A stretch of 64,000 nt of DNA from Firmicutes bacterium UBA7510 (GCA_002479485.1 DLNM01000040.1:30786-94785); one strand, 5' to 3'; counted from the first letter of the stretch, positions 26,731 to 36,745 are shown. Program-made: numbers and translations. The notes: generated by a model not told the origin, from the sequence alone.

Positions 26731-28443
26731 ATGATAAAAAGATTTATATCTTATTATAAGCCTGTTAAAGGGATATTTATTACTGACCTTATATGCGCAT
26801 TTTTAGTAGCATTATGTGATTTAATGTATCCTACAATAACAAGAAATATTATTAACGATTATGTGCCAAATCAGAATTTCAGGCTTTTAATTGCTTGGCT
26901 TATAGCTTTAGGAGCAATTTACTTAATAAAAGCAGGATTAAATTATTATATTACATATTATGGACATGTTATGGGTGTTAAAATGCAGATTAATATGAGA
27001 CGAGATATTTTTACACATCTTCAAAAATTACCTTTCTCATATTTTGATGAAAACAAAACTGGTACAATAATGTCAAGGGTAATTAATGACTTAATGGAGA
27101 TTTCTGAACTTGCACATCATGGTCCAGAGGACTTATTTATTTCATTTATTATGTTAATTGGTTCTTTTATAATTTTATGTACTATAAACATACCCCTTAC
27201 GATAATAATATTTTCATTTATACCATTATTAATATGGTTCTCTATGAAGCAAAGAATTAGAATGAGCGATGCATTTATGGAAACTAGAGTAACGGTTGGA
27301 GAGGTTAATGCAAATCTTGAAAATAGTATTTCAGGTATTAGAGTATCAAAAGCATTTAATAATGACGTTTATGAAGTTGAGAAATTTCAAGAAGGAAATA
27401 ATGCCTTTGGCAAAGCAAGAAAAAAGGCCTACAAAGTAATGGCAGATTTCTTTACGGGTACTAATTTTATTGTTGATTTTTTAACTATTGTAGCTTTATC
27501 CGGTGGAGGAATATTTTACTTTAAAGGTATAATAAATTTTGGTGATTTTACTGCATTTTTATTATATATAGGAATGTTTTCATCGCCTATAAAAAGACTT
27601 ATATCATTTGTAGAACAATATCAGTCAGGTATGACGGGATTTAAAAGATTCGTTGAAATTATGGATGAAAAACCTGAAGATGAAGACAGTAAAGCTAGAG
27701 AGGTAGGAGTGCTAAAAGGAGAAATTAAATTCGATAATGTTAGCTTCTCATATGAAGATAATAAAAACATATTAACTAATCTAGACTTAAATATACCTAT
27801 GGGTAAAACAGTTGCTTTGGTTGGACCATCTGGCGGTGGAAAAACAACACTTTGCCACCTAATACCAAGATTTTATGAAATTAATGGCGGAGAATTATTA
27901 ATTGATGGTATAAACATAAAGGATATGACAAGAGCATCACTTAGAAATAATATAGGCATAGTACAGCAAGAGGTATTTTTATTTACAGGTACTATATATG
28001 ACAATATACTCTACGGAAATGTTGAAGCCACTGATAAGGAAGTTATAGAGGCTGCTAAAAAAGCTAACATTCATGACTTTATTATGTCGCTTGAAGATGG
28101 CTATAATACATATATAGGAGAAAGAGGTGTAAAGCTTTCTGGTGGACAAAAGCAAAGAATATCTATAGCAAGAGTATTTTTGAAAAACCCACCTATTCTT
28201 ATACTAGATGAGGCAACATCAGCACTTGATAATGCAACTGAACTTTTAATACAAGAGTCTCTTGAGGATTTATGTAAGGGAAGAACTACAGTTGTTGTAG
28301 CTCATAGACTTTCAACTATAAAAAATGCAGATGAAATTATAGTTTTTGGCAATGAAGGAATACTTGAAAGAGGCACTCACGAAAAACTAATGGAACAAGA
28401 GGGTGTTTATACTGGATTATACAATTCACAATTTAGAAATTAA
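26731..28443 (+). CDS. ABC exporter half-transporter (type I, MsbA/BmrA-like)
   Basis: A 570-residue fusion of a six-helix membrane domain (about 1-310) and an ATPase domain. Motifs are Walker A GPSGGGKTT near 364, Q-loop IVQQEVFLFTG near 410, signature LSGGQKQR near 465, Walker B ILILDEATSALD near 486 and the H-loop AHRLST near 519. It probably acts as a homodimer exporting lipid or drug; the substrate is unknown. GGAGGTTATAACGT precedes the ATG. It is followed closely by a GNAT gene and a tRNA methyltransferase. Confidence 0.93.
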   Translation: MIKRFISYYKPVKGIFITDLICAFLVALCDLMYPTITRNIINDYVPNQNFRLLIAWLIALGAIYLIKAGLNYYITYYGHVMGVKMQINMRRDIFTHLQKLPFSYFDENKTGTIMSRVINDLMEISELAHHGPEDLFISFIMLIGSFIILCTINIPLTIIIFSFIPLLIWFSMKQRIRMSDAFMETRVTVGEVNANLENSISGIRVSKAFNNDVYEVEKFQEGNNAFGKARKKAYKVMADFFTGTNFIVDFLTIVALSGGGIFYFKGIINFGDFTAFLLYIGMFSSPIKRLISFVEQYQSGMTGFKRFVEIMDEKPEDEDSKAREVGVLKGEIKFDNVSFSYEDNKNILTNLDLNIPMGKTVALVGPSGGGKTTLCHLIPRFYEINGGELLIDGINIKDMTRASLRNNIGIVQQEVFLFTGTIYDNILYGNVEATDKEVIEAAKKANIHDFIMSLEDGYNTYIGERGVKLSGGQKQRISIARVFLKNPPILILDEATSALDNATELLIQESLEDLCKGRTTVVVAHRLSTIKNADEIIVFGNEGILERGTHEKLMEQEGVYTGLYNSQFRN

Positions 28444-28464
28444 TTTTTATAGGAGCGAAATGCT

Positions 28465-28926
28465 ATGGAAAATGTGAAAATAGTAGAATACGATAGTAAG
28501 TATGATAAGGATTTAATGGACATCTCAATGGAATGGCTTTTAAAGTATGATTTACTTGAGGATGAAGATTACGTAATGCTAAGAAGCCCTAAAGAAGAGG
28601 TAATCGATAAAGGTGGACATATATTTTTTGCAGAATTAAATGGTGAAATAGTTGGCACAGTAGCTCTCGACAGAATGAATGAAGATGAATGTGAAATATT
28701 AAAATTTGGTGTAAAAGAGTCAGCACAGGGCAATGGCGTAGGTACAATACTGATAAAAAAACTTCTTGAGGTTGCTAAAGCAGAAGGATACAAAAAGGTG
28801 CTTTTATGCTCAAACCATGAGCTTGAAAATGCCTTATACATATATAAAAAATTAGGATTTGAATTTATACCATTTAAAGACTCAAGATTTGAAATTTCGG
28901 ACATAATGATGAAATTAAATTTGTAA
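28465..28926 (+). CDS. GNAT-family N-acetyltransferase
   Basis: A 153-residue acetyl-CoA-dependent acetyltransferase. The pyrophosphate-binding motif A is KFGVKESAQGNGVGTILIKK near 75-95, and the C-terminal LYIYKKLGFEF is typical. The substrate cannot be assigned. AGGAGCGAAATGCT precedes the ATG. It sits between the exporter and the methyltransferase gene, 21 and 18 bp apart, in one operon. Confidence 0.88.
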   Translation: MENVKIVEYDSKYDKDLMDISMEWLLKYDLLEDEDYVMLRSPKEEVIDKGGHIFFAELNGEIVGTVALDRMNEDECEILKFGVKESAQGNGVGTILIKKLLEVAKAEGYKKVLLCSNHELENALYIYKKLGFEFIPFKDSRFEISDIMMKLNL

Positions 28927-28944
28927 ACAAAGGATGTAAAAGTT

Positions 28945-29691
28945 TTGACAGATATTTTATTAAAAGAAAATGAAAAGATAGAAGATTTACAGTGTAAAGG
29001 GTTAAGAATAATACAAAATAAAAAATGGTTTTGTTTTGGTATGGATGCAGTACTATTAGCAAATTATTGTGAGTTAAAAAAAGGTTCAAAAGTAGTTGAT
29101 TTAGGTACTGGAACTGGTATTATACCACTCATATTATATGCAAAAAAAGATATTTCCTTGGCAATAGGTGTCGAGATTCAACCAGAAGTTGCAGAAATGG
29201 CTGATAGAAGTATAAGGCTTAATAATCTCGAGGATAAAATTAAAATTTTAAATATTGATTTGAAGGAAATAACTAATCATTTAGAACCATATTCCTTTGA
29301 CGCTGTAGTCTCAAATCCACCATATAAGCTATACAATAGCGGAATAAAAAATCCGTCAGATCAAAAGGCCATTTCAAGGCATGAAGTCATGTGTACGCTT
29401 GAGGATGTAATTAAAAATGCAAGTAAGCTATTAAAGCAATATGGTAAGTTTTATATGATTCATAGACCAGATAGACTTGTAGATATTATGTGTCTATTAA
29501 GAGAGTACAAACTTGAGCCAAAGCGTATTAGATTTATTCATCCTCATGTTAATGATAAGCCTAACATGGTTATAATACAAGCTTCTAAAAACGGAAACAA
29601 AGAATTAAAATTTGACCCGCCACTTTATGTTTATAATGAAAATGGTGAGTTTAGTAAAGAAGTTCATACTATATATAATAGTGAAATCTAG
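28945..29691 (+). CDS. tRNA1(Val) (adenine37-N6)-methyltransferase-like (TrmN6/YfiC family)
   Basis: A 248-residue class I SAM-dependent methyltransferase. SAM motif I is VVDLGTGTGIIPL near 52, and the N6-adenine catalytic motif NPPY lies near 127 (VSNPPYKLYN). These are the marks of the TrmN6/YfiC family, common in Bacillota as YabB. It starts with TTG at 28945 behind AAAGGATG. A strong terminator closes the operon at 29733. Confidence 0.88.
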   Translation: MTDILLKENEKIEDLQCKGLRIIQNKKWFCFGMDAVLLANYCELKKGSKVVDLGTGTGIIPLILYAKKDISLAIGVEIQPEVAEMADRSIRLNNLEDKIKILNIDLKEITNHLEPYSFDAVVSNPPYKLYNSGIKNPSDQKAISRHEVMCTLEDVIKNASKLLKQYGKFYMIHRPDRLVDIMCLLREYKLEPKRIRFIHPHVNDKPNMVIIQASKNGNKELKFDPPLYVYNENGEFSKEVHTIYNSEI

Positions 29692-29732
29692 TGATTTTAA
29701 TAAAAATTGAAAAGTGAAATTGAAAGATATAG

Positions 29733-29770
29733 AAAAATGCGAAGCATAAATAAAATGCTTCGCATTTTTA
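29733..29770 (+). terminator. Terminator after the methyltransferase gene
   Basis: A 15-bp stem, AAAAATGCGAAGCAT (29733-29747) with ATGCTTCGCATTTTT (29755-29769), carries its own T tract. Confidence 0.9.
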
Positions 29771-29858
29771 CGTTTAAAATTTCATTATTTATTATCAATA
29801 TTCTATTATACGTAAACTTAGTTTCATTATTTTAATTTAATATATTAAAAATCCATTT

Positions 29859-29914
29859 AACATATTAAAAATATTTTTAATATGTTTGACAAAAGTTAAC
29901 TTATATGATATATA
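29859..29914 (+). promoter_or_regulatory. Promoter with an abutting perfect 28-bp palindrome
   Basis: Half-sites AACATATTAAAA (29859-29870) and TTTTAATATGTT (29875-29886) around ATAT are perfectly symmetric. The last base is the first of TTGACA (29886-29891). A 17-bp spacer leads to TATATA (29909-29914). A related half-site lies at 29840-29852. It is probably the operator for the ArsR-like regulator that follows. Confidence 0.7.
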
Positions 29915-29935
29915 TTTAATACAAGGAGGAGTTTT

Positions 29936-31006
29936 ATGACAACGAAATATATAGTTAAAGATAAACCAATGTGGAATCTTGAGGCAGTTTGCTGTATATC
30001 AAGCCATTTTAAGAATGAAGAAGACAGAATTATAGAAAATAGCAGTAAATTTGGATATACGAAAGAACAAATGAATAATTTTTTAGATAAGTATATTACC
30101 TATAAAAATGCTGTTCTTAATGATGTTTTACCTATTTTTAATAAAAAATACAGTGCTTTAGAACCATTTTTTAAGCAAAATGATTTAGGTAATCCAATTA
30201 TAGTAGGATATGTTCAACGTTATGACAGCAGGTTAAATTCTAATATTAGTGATGCTGATATAGATGAGATGATTATTGATTTATTAAATTGTATGGTTCA
30301 TGATTTGCTTGATGAAGAAGAGTCTAATTACAATTTTACTGAAATAGGTGATGTAATTGTATTTCTAAACAAAGCACAGCTAGATAACGATATAAAAATG
30401 CAAATTATAAATTTTCACATGGATAGATACAAATTGACTAGGATGATTGTTGATTTGCTGTATGAAATTGCCCCAATATGTGAAAAGTACTTTTTCTTAA
30501 TCGAGGAAGAATTTAATAAAACATATGATTTTCTTAGTAATAATGATAATTTATATCAAGTTATGAAGTTGTACGTGAATATTAATACTATGTTGATTGG
30601 TTATATAGATGTTTATATAAATATTTTCTTTTTTAATCAGCTATCTATGAGAGCTTATGATGACCAAAATGCAATATTCGCAGGTATTCATATTTTTAAA
30701 TTATGTGAGTTAAGCGATGAAAACAAATACAATGATGCTCAAATGGTAGCAAGCTTAAAAGCACTAGCAGATACAACAAGATATAAAATAATTTGTATGC
30801 TTTCTGAAAAGTCTATGTATATGCAGGAAATTGCAGATAAATTAGGATTAACAGCTGCTAATGTATCTCATCATATTAACATGTTGCTCCAGTATAATGT
30901 TATTTCGGTAGTACTTGATGCTGAGAAAAATAAAAGAATATACTATGAACTAAATAAAGCTGAGATTGCTAGCTTGGTAGAGGCAATAAAACGTATTATT
31001 GAATAA
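29936..31006 (+). CDS. ArsR-like winged-helix regulator with long N-terminal domain
   Basis: A 356-residue protein. The last 85 residues are an ArsR-type winged helix (LKALADTTRYKIICMLSEKS, then QEIADKLGLTAANVSHHINML). About 260 residues of mostly helical sequence precede it, with no family I recognise; ArsR proteins are usually near 100 residues. The long part is presumably the sensor. AAGGAGGAGTTTT precedes the ATG. It lies nine to 24 bp before two ABC exporters, so it most likely controls their expression through the palindrome at its own promoter. Confidence 0.85.
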   Translation: MTTKYIVKDKPMWNLEAVCCISSHFKNEEDRIIENSSKFGYTKEQMNNFLDKYITYKNAVLNDVLPIFNKKYSALEPFFKQNDLGNPIIVGYVQRYDSRLNSNISDADIDEMIIDLLNCMVHDLLDEEESNYNFTEIGDVIVFLNKAQLDNDIKMQIINFHMDRYKLTRMIVDLLYEIAPICEKYFFLIEEEFNKTYDFLSNNDNLYQVMKLYVNINTMLIGYIDVYINIFFFNQLSMRAYDDQNAIFAGIHIFKLCELSDENKYNDAQMVASLKALADTTRYKIICMLSEKSMYMQEIADKLGLTAANVSHHINMLLQYNVISVVLDAEKNKRIYYELNKAEIASLVEAIKRIIE

Positions 31007-31029
31007 TAAAACATTTGGAGGATTTGCGG

Positions 31030-32841
31030 ATGGAAGAAAAAATTAATTACCCTTTAGGTAAGACAATTAAAAGAATGTTAAAAAATATTACAGCTACTAA
31101 TAAAAAAATATATTTATTCTTTGTTATCTTTACAATTGCAGCAGTTGTATATCCATTTTTTTCAGTTGCATTACCTAAAGTATTGATCAATGAATTGTCA
31201 TTAGGTGATAAGGCAAGCTTTGAAAATATACTTATAATAGTATTTGGATACTTTTTACTGACTGCAATATTTGGTTATGTAAAATCTTATGTATTAAATT
31301 ATTCTTCACCAATGCTTACACTACTAAGAATAGATTATATTAGAGATATGACAGATAAAATGGTAAGTTTTGACTATAAATATGCGGAAGATGCAGGCTT
31401 TGGAGAAGAAAATGAAAGAGCGTTTCGAGCTTGTAATAGTAATAATAATGGTGTTGAAGGTGTATATCATAAATTATTTGAAACACCTGCTATTTTTATA
31501 ACTACAATAGTATTTGTAGTATTTGTAGGTATGCTTAATATATGGATACTAGTTGGTTTAGTTATAAACTTAGTAGTGACTTTGTTGATAAATAAGGGTG
31601 TACATCAGTATACATATAAAAATAAAAAAATCTTAGCACATTCTGAACGTAAAAACTATTATTATTATAGAACAACTCATGATTTTGGTTTTGGTAAGGA
31701 TATAAGAGTATATAATTTTAAAAATAGAATATTAGATAATTACAATAAAGAAATAGAAGGATATGTTGCAATACATAAAAAGATTAAAAATAAAGAATAC
31801 GCTTTAGGTTTTATAGCACTTTTCACATTGTTGGTAAGTGATATATTAACTTATGGAATATTAATATATAAAACAGCTAATGGAATGTCTATAGCAGATT
31901 TTTCAATGTATATAGCTGCTGTTGCTTCCTTATCACTAATGCTTAAGACTTTAATACAGGATTTAACTACAATTTATGTTGAAGGTCAGTATGTTCATGA
32001 TTTTTATAATTTTATGGATACTGATTATGGTGAAAAGGGAGGAAACATTAAAGCTATAGCTGATGATACTTTGGAAATAGAGTTTAAGGATGTAAGTTTC
32101 AAATATCCAAAAACAGAGAAGTATATATTCAAAAACCTTAATTTCAAAATAAATAAAGGTGAAAAATTAGCTATAGTAGGAATAAATGGAGCGGGTAAAA
32201 CTACTTTAGTGAAATTGATGACTGGACTATTTGATGCAACTGAAGGAGATATTTTAATCAATGGTGTATCTATAAAAGAATTTGATAAAAAATCTCTTTA
32301 TTCAATGTTCTCTGTAGTATTTCAAGAAGTTAATATAATAGCATATACAATAAGTGAAAATATAGCCTGTTCTTCTTTGGATGTTGATAATGAAAGAGTT
32401 TGGGAAGCTCTTGAAAAAGTAGGGCTTAGTGATAAAGTACTTAGCTTCGACAAGGGTTTAGATCAAATGATGTTAAAAATTATAGAAGAGGATGGTACCG
32501 AGTTTTCAGGTGGAGAAAAACAAAAACTTGCTATTGCAAGAGCCTTATATAAAAATGCAAATATGGTAATAATGGATGAACCAACTGCAGCATTAGACGC
32601 TTTAGCTGAGGCTGAAATTTATGAGAATTTTAGTGAATTAGTACAGGGCAAAACAGCAGTTTATATATCTCATAGACTTGCCAGCACAAAGTTTTGTGAC
32701 AAAATTGCATTGTTTGATAATGATGGTTTATGTGAATATGGTAATCATGAAGAACTAATGAAACTTCAAGGTAAATATTATGAGATGTTTAGTATACAAG
32801 GTAAATATTATAAGGAAGGAGCTAAAGTGACCAATGAATAA
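31030..32841 (+). CDS. ABC exporter half-transporter A
   Basis: A 603-residue fusion of a membrane domain (six helices, about 1-330) with an ATPase domain. Walker A is GINGAGKTT near 388, Q-loop VVFQEVN near 432, signature FSGGEKQK near 496, Walker B MVIMDEPTAALD near 517 and H-loop ISHRLAS near 549. All catalytic residues seem present. ATG at 31030 fits TGGAGG eight bases upstream. Its stop overlaps the next exporter's start by 8 bp, so the two probably form a heterodimer. Relatives move peptides or lipids; no lantibiotic-type precursor gene is adjacent. Confidence 0.9.
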   Translation: MEEKINYPLGKTIKRMLKNITATNKKIYLFFVIFTIAAVVYPFFSVALPKVLINELSLGDKASFENILIIVFGYFLLTAIFGYVKSYVLNYSSPMLTLLRIDYIRDMTDKMVSFDYKYAEDAGFGEENERAFRACNSNNNGVEGVYHKLFETPAIFITTIVFVVFVGMLNIWILVGLVINLVVTLLINKGVHQYTYKNKKILAHSERKNYYYYRTTHDFGFGKDIRVYNFKNRILDNYNKEIEGYVAIHKKIKNKEYALGFIALFTLLVSDILTYGILIYKTANGMSIADFSMYIAAVASLSLMLKTLIQDLTTIYVEGQYVHDFYNFMDTDYGEKGGNIKAIADDTLEIEFKDVSFKYPKTEKYIFKNLNFKINKGEKLAIVGINGAGKTTLVKLMTGLFDATEGDILINGVSIKEFDKKSLYSMFSVVFQEVNIIAYTISENIACSSLDVDNERVWEALEKVGLSDKVLSFDKGLDQMMLKIIEEDGTEFSGGEKQKLAIARALYKNANMVIMDEPTAALDALAEAEIYENFSELVQGKTAVYISHRLASTKFCDKIALFDNDGLCEYGNHEELMKLQGKYYEMFSIQGKYYKEGAKVTNE

Positions 32842-34615
32842 TTATAAAAAATTAAAAATGTTTTTTGCACTGTCGTGGGAAATCTCTCCAGCTTATATGT
32901 TTATTCTGCTAGGTAATACATTAATTAGTAGTGCCCAGATATTTTTAAATATTATAATTCCAAAATATTTGATAGATGAGTTGGTTGGGGCTTGCGAAGT
33001 AGATAGACTAATTTTATTTGGAGGATTAATTGTTCTATCAAATCTTCTATTTGCATTTTTAGAAAAAACAATGAAGAGATTATTAGATGTTAAAGCTATT
33101 TATGTAAAAGAAAAAATGAATCAAACTATGGCGAAAAAAATTATGAATGTTGAGTTTGCTCACTTAGAAGATCCATATTATTTAGATTTAAAAGAGAGAT
33201 CTGTATTTGCTCTAAATGTTATGAGTGTTATGCAAAACCTTATTAGCAATATTACCATTGCATTTAAAAGTGTGGCTACTATTACAGGTTTGATAATAAT
33301 TATGTTAACTTTAAGTTGGGTTTTAGTTGTATTTTTAATCATAACAATAATATTATCAATCTTTGCATATAAATCTTTTATGGAATATCAGCAGGATTTT
33401 TATAAACAGCTTATACCTGTTAATAGAAAGTATGGATACTATGTAAATTTAGCTGGAACTGATACATTGCAAAAAGATATTAGAATGTTTAATATGAACA
33501 AAATGCTAATAGATAGGATTACTTTTTACAATAAAGAAATATATAAGTGGGATAGTGCTTTTTCAAGGAAAAGGGGCAATTATTTAGGGATATATGGTAT
33601 AATAAATGACTTGCAGGCAGCGATTGCATACGGTTATGTAGGATTGAGGGTAATAACTGATAAATTTGGAACTAAAATAGGGCTAGGATCATTTACTATG
33701 TACGTTTCAACAGCAATAAGTTTTACTAAATCAACAGTAGATTTAGGAAACAGTGTAACTGTTATAATTCAAATGCTTAACTATCTTGATCCATTTATGG
33801 AATTTATGTCGTTGCCTGACGAAAGTAAACAAAAGGATAAAATTAAATTCTCAGGTGAAGTTGAAACTATAAAGTTTGAAAATATTTCTTTTAAATATCC
33901 AAAAAGCGATAAATTAGTTCTTGAAGACGTATCCTTTGAAATTAATAAAAACGAGAAAATTTCAATTGTTGGTTTAAATGGTGCAGGTAAGACAACATTA
34001 ATTAAGCTTATATGTAGATTATATCATCCTACAAGCGGAAAAATATATATAAACGGTCATGATATATTTGAGTATGATTATGATAGTTATATGAAAGGTA
34101 TAGCTACAGTTTTTCAAGATTATAAGTTATTTGCTTTTAGTGTAGATGAAAACATAACATGTGATTTCCAAAATTCAAATACGGATAAGGTTATGAAATT
34201 AATAAAAGATGTTGGATTAGAGGAAAAAATTAAGGAGTTACCAAAAGGTATTGGCTCAATGTTTGGAAAGGCATATGATGAAGAAGGTATAGAAATGTCT
34301 GGAGGTCAAGGACAAAAGGTTGCAATAGCAAGAGCATTATATAAAGATGCATCACTTATTATACTTGACGAGCCAACAAGTGCCTTGGATCCATTAGCAG
34401 AAGCAGAAATATATGAAAACTTTAATAATTTAGTTGGAGATAAAACAGCAATATATATATCTCATAGAATGTCAAGCAGTGTATTTTGTGATAAAATATT
34501 AATAATAGACGGTGGTAAAGTTTCAGATTTTGATACACATAAAAATCTAATGAAAAAAACTGAGAGCTTATATTATAAATTGTTTAATTCACAAGCAGTT
34601 AATTATAGTGAATAA
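32834..34615 (+). CDS. ABC exporter half-transporter B
   Basis: The 593-residue partner of the preceding exporter. The membrane domain covers about 1-330. Walker A is GLNGAGKTT near 385, Q-loop TVFQDYKLFAF near 428, signature MSGGQGQK near 489, Walker B LIILDEPTSALD near 510 and H-loop ISHRMSS near 542. Its signature departs from the usual Q-R ending (QGQK). The 8-bp overlap with half A argues for co-translation and a 1:1 complex in the membrane. A terminator follows directly. Confidence 0.9.
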   Translation: MNNYKKLKMFFALSWEISPAYMFILLGNTLISSAQIFLNIIIPKYLIDELVGACEVDRLILFGGLIVLSNLLFAFLEKTMKRLLDVKAIYVKEKMNQTMAKKIMNVEFAHLEDPYYLDLKERSVFALNVMSVMQNLISNITIAFKSVATITGLIIIMLTLSWVLVVFLIITIILSIFAYKSFMEYQQDFYKQLIPVNRKYGYYVNLAGTDTLQKDIRMFNMNKMLIDRITFYNKEIYKWDSAFSRKRGNYLGIYGIINDLQAAIAYGYVGLRVITDKFGTKIGLGSFTMYVSTAISFTKSTVDLGNSVTVIIQMLNYLDPFMEFMSLPDESKQKDKIKFSGEVETIKFENISFKYPKSDKLVLEDVSFEINKNEKISIVGLNGAGKTTLIKLICRLYHPTSGKIYINGHDIFEYDYDSYMKGIATVFQDYKLFAFSVDENITCDFQNSNTDKVMKLIKDVGLEEKIKELPKGIGSMFGKAYDEEGIEMSGGQGQKVAIARALYKDASLIILDEPTSALDPLAEAEIYENFNNLVGDKTAIYISHRMSSSVFCDKILIIDGGKVSDFDTHKNLMKKTESLYYKLFNSQAVNYSE

Positions 34616-34626
34616 TAAAAAAATTG

Positions 34627-34658
34627 CCGTGGAATATTTAATATTCTACGGTTTTTTC
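34627..34658 (+). terminator. Terminator of the exporter operon
   Basis: CCGTGGAATAT (34627-34637) pairs with ATATTCTACGG (34641-34651, one G-U), followed by six Ts. Confidence 0.85.
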
Positions 34659-34751
34659 TATTTAATTTATAACCTTTCTCCACACAATCTCCATCAAATT
34701 CTTGTAAGATGAATTCATCAAAACAAAGGAGGTTCGCTTAAGAAAAGCACT

Positions 34752-34943
34752 ATGAATAAATGGATAAAAGGTATTCTTATCTACATCGTTGCTATTTATA
34801 TCATCTCACTACTTGTGATGCGGTTTTGGGGTATCGCTGTTCCCGGGTTTTTGTGGCTTACACTGTGCCTCATCGGACATAGCTCACTGATAATCCTGCT
34901 GATGTGGATGTTCACGAAAACTGGAACATGTGACAACAAATAA
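34752..34943 (+). CDS. Small two-TM membrane protein
   Basis: A 63-residue protein with two hydrophobic helices (about 5-23 and 33-56) and a short polar tail. AAAGGAGG ends at 34732, about 19 bases before the ATG, which is unusually far, and no closer in-frame start exists; the start is therefore uncertain. Codon use and GC content are higher than in the preceding operon and resemble the chemoreceptor gene that follows 34 bp later. The two were probably acquired and transcribed together. Function unknown. Confidence 0.6.
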   Translation: MNKWIKGILIYIVAIYIISLLVMRFWGIAVPGFLWLTLCLIGHSSLIILLMWMFTKTGTCDNK

Positions 34944-34977
34944 AACATTAAGTTGATAATATCGAGGAGGCATTTAT

Positions 34978-36675
34978 ATGTTTAAAAATTTAAAAGTCAG
35001 CGCCAAATTGTCGCTAGGGTTTGGTATCGTCATCACAGTGTTTTTAATTTCTCTATTTTTATCGCTTATGCGGCTCAGTGTAGCAAATCACACGCTGGAA
35101 AGCATTGAGCAAAATGTACTACATAATACTGGACTGATTGCAGACGCAAGGCTTGATATGCTTACTATGCAACGAAGTCTGTATCAAGCGGTCACATCTG
35201 AGCATGGGAATCATGTAGGTGAGCTAGTTGACCGTTCTATGAAGGAAATGATGCAGGTGGGGGACACTCTTTTGACTTTACGCCAGAACGTTTCAAAAAA
35301 TGTGAATATGTTAGGTGAAGTGGACGCTCTGTTTTTACAATCCGGGACTTATCACAAGCAAATTGTTTCCATGATTACCTCGGAAACAAATATGGATCAT
35401 CAAAAGGCACTGGCAATAATGCAGAATACCTATAGTCCACTGTTTGACCAAATTTCAGAAAAACTAATGATAATATCAGACTCTATTAAAGAGACAGCGC
35501 ACAATAACATTAAAACGGCAAAACAAGCTGCTACCCGGGCGATGCTTCTTATAATTCTGCTAGTGATTAGCGGAACTGTTTTTTCTGCTTTCATTGCAGC
35601 CTCAATCACGCGCGGCATTACTAGACCAGTGAAAGAGTTGATGGCAGCTTCCAATAGCTTGAAAAACGGTGGACTCGATGTGGACATCAATTATCAGTCA
35701 AAGGATGAAATGGGGGTGTTGGCAAAGGAATTCTACGAAACTACCACTACATTGAGTAGATATATCACTGATATTTCCACTATCATGAAGGAGATGGCTG
35801 ATGGCAATTTTGACGTGCAGCTACAAGAACATTTTGTGGGAGACTTTATCAAAATAGAAACTTCCATGACCAAGTTTATTTCGGATATTTCTAGCACACT
35901 TTCACAAATTGAAGGTGTGGCGGAGGAAGTTTCAAGTGGAGCCAGTTTGGTAGCAGATTCCTCTCAATCACTGGCACAGGGAGCTACTGAGCAGTCAAAC
36001 TCTGTTGAGGCGTTGTCGGAACGCATTGGGGATATTTCCAATCAGATCAGTGAAAATGCCAAGTATACAGTGCAGGTGGAACAGATGGCACAAGCTGTTA
36101 CAAAGTCTATTATAACCAGCAACCAAAAGATGCAGGAACTAATTAGAGCTATGGAGAGTATTAACAACAATTCCAAGGAAATCGGAAAAATTGTAAAAAC
36201 AATAGAGGATATTGCATTTCAAACTAATATTCTAGCTCTCAATGCTGCTGTAGAAGCGGCAAGAGCTGGAGAATACGGGAAAGGTTTTACTGTGGTAGCA
36301 GAAGAAGTGCGTAACCTTGCAGAAAGATCATCTGATGCAAGCAAAAGCACAACCTCGCTGATTGCTGCTTCTACAGCATCAGTATCGGCTGGCATGCTTC
36401 TTGCGCAGCAAACAGCAGTGGAACTGTTGGAGGCGGTAGAAAACGTAAAATCCGCAACAGCCGCCGTTTATAAAATCATGGTGGCGTCTGGAGAACAATC
36501 GGATTCTGTACAGCAGGTCTTAATGGGGGTAGGGCAAATTTCCGAGGTCGTTCAGCTAAATTCAGCCACCAGTGAGGAAAGTGCAGCAGCTGGAGAAGAG
36601 TTGTCTGCACATGCGCATTTAATGAAAGAGCTAATTGGTCGCTTCCGCTTTAAAAACGCTTCAAATATGCTTTAA
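34978..36675 (+). CDS. Methyl-accepting chemotaxis protein
   Basis: A 565-residue membrane chemoreceptor. TM1 spans about 12-32, then a helical periplasmic-type sensor (four-helix-bundle class, 33-185), TM2 about 188-210, HAMP about 211-265 and the signalling domain to the C-terminus. The conserved hairpin tip FQTNILALNAAVEAARAGEY is near 415-434. It should relay a ligand signal to CheA/CheW; no che genes are in the window. GC content is clearly above the local average, with codons such as CTG, GCG and CGC rare in neighbours, suggesting horizontal transfer. GAGGAGGCATTTAT precedes the ATG. Confidence 0.95.
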   Translation: MFKNLKVSAKLSLGFGIVITVFLISLFLSLMRLSVANHTLESIEQNVLHNTGLIADARLDMLTMQRSLYQAVTSEHGNHVGELVDRSMKEMMQVGDTLLTLRQNVSKNVNMLGEVDALFLQSGTYHKQIVSMITSETNMDHQKALAIMQNTYSPLFDQISEKLMIISDSIKETAHNNIKTAKQAATRAMLLIILLVISGTVFSAFIAASITRGITRPVKELMAASNSLKNGGLDVDINYQSKDEMGVLAKEFYETTTTLSRYITDISTIMKEMADGNFDVQLQEHFVGDFIKIETSMTKFISDISSTLSQIEGVAEEVSSGASLVADSSQSLAQGATEQSNSVEALSERIGDISNQISENAKYTVQVEQMAQAVTKSIITSNQKMQELIRAMESINNNSKEIGKIVKTIEDIAFQTNILALNAAVEAARAGEYGKGFTVVAEEVRNLAERSSDASKSTTSLIAASTASVSAGMLLAQQTAVELLEAVENVKSATAAVYKIMVASGEQSDSVQQVLMGVGQISEVVQLNSATSEESAAAGEELSAHAHLMKELIGRFRFKNASNML

Positions 36676-36704
36676 TTGTGTAAATAAAGTTGATAACATT
36701 AAAA

Positions 36705-36745
36705 TAGCGGAGTGCTTTACATAAGAGGTACCCCGCCATTTTTGT
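36705..36745. terminator. Imperfect hairpin between convergent genes
   Basis: AAATAGCGGAGTGC pairs imperfectly with GTACCCCGCCATTTTT, ending in a T tract. It probably terminates the chemoreceptor transcript. Confidence 0.5.

Noticed and set aside
31030..34615. Lantibiotic or bacteriocin export cluster
   Set aside because: No precursor peptide, modification enzyme or C39 peptidase domain is present around the two exporters.
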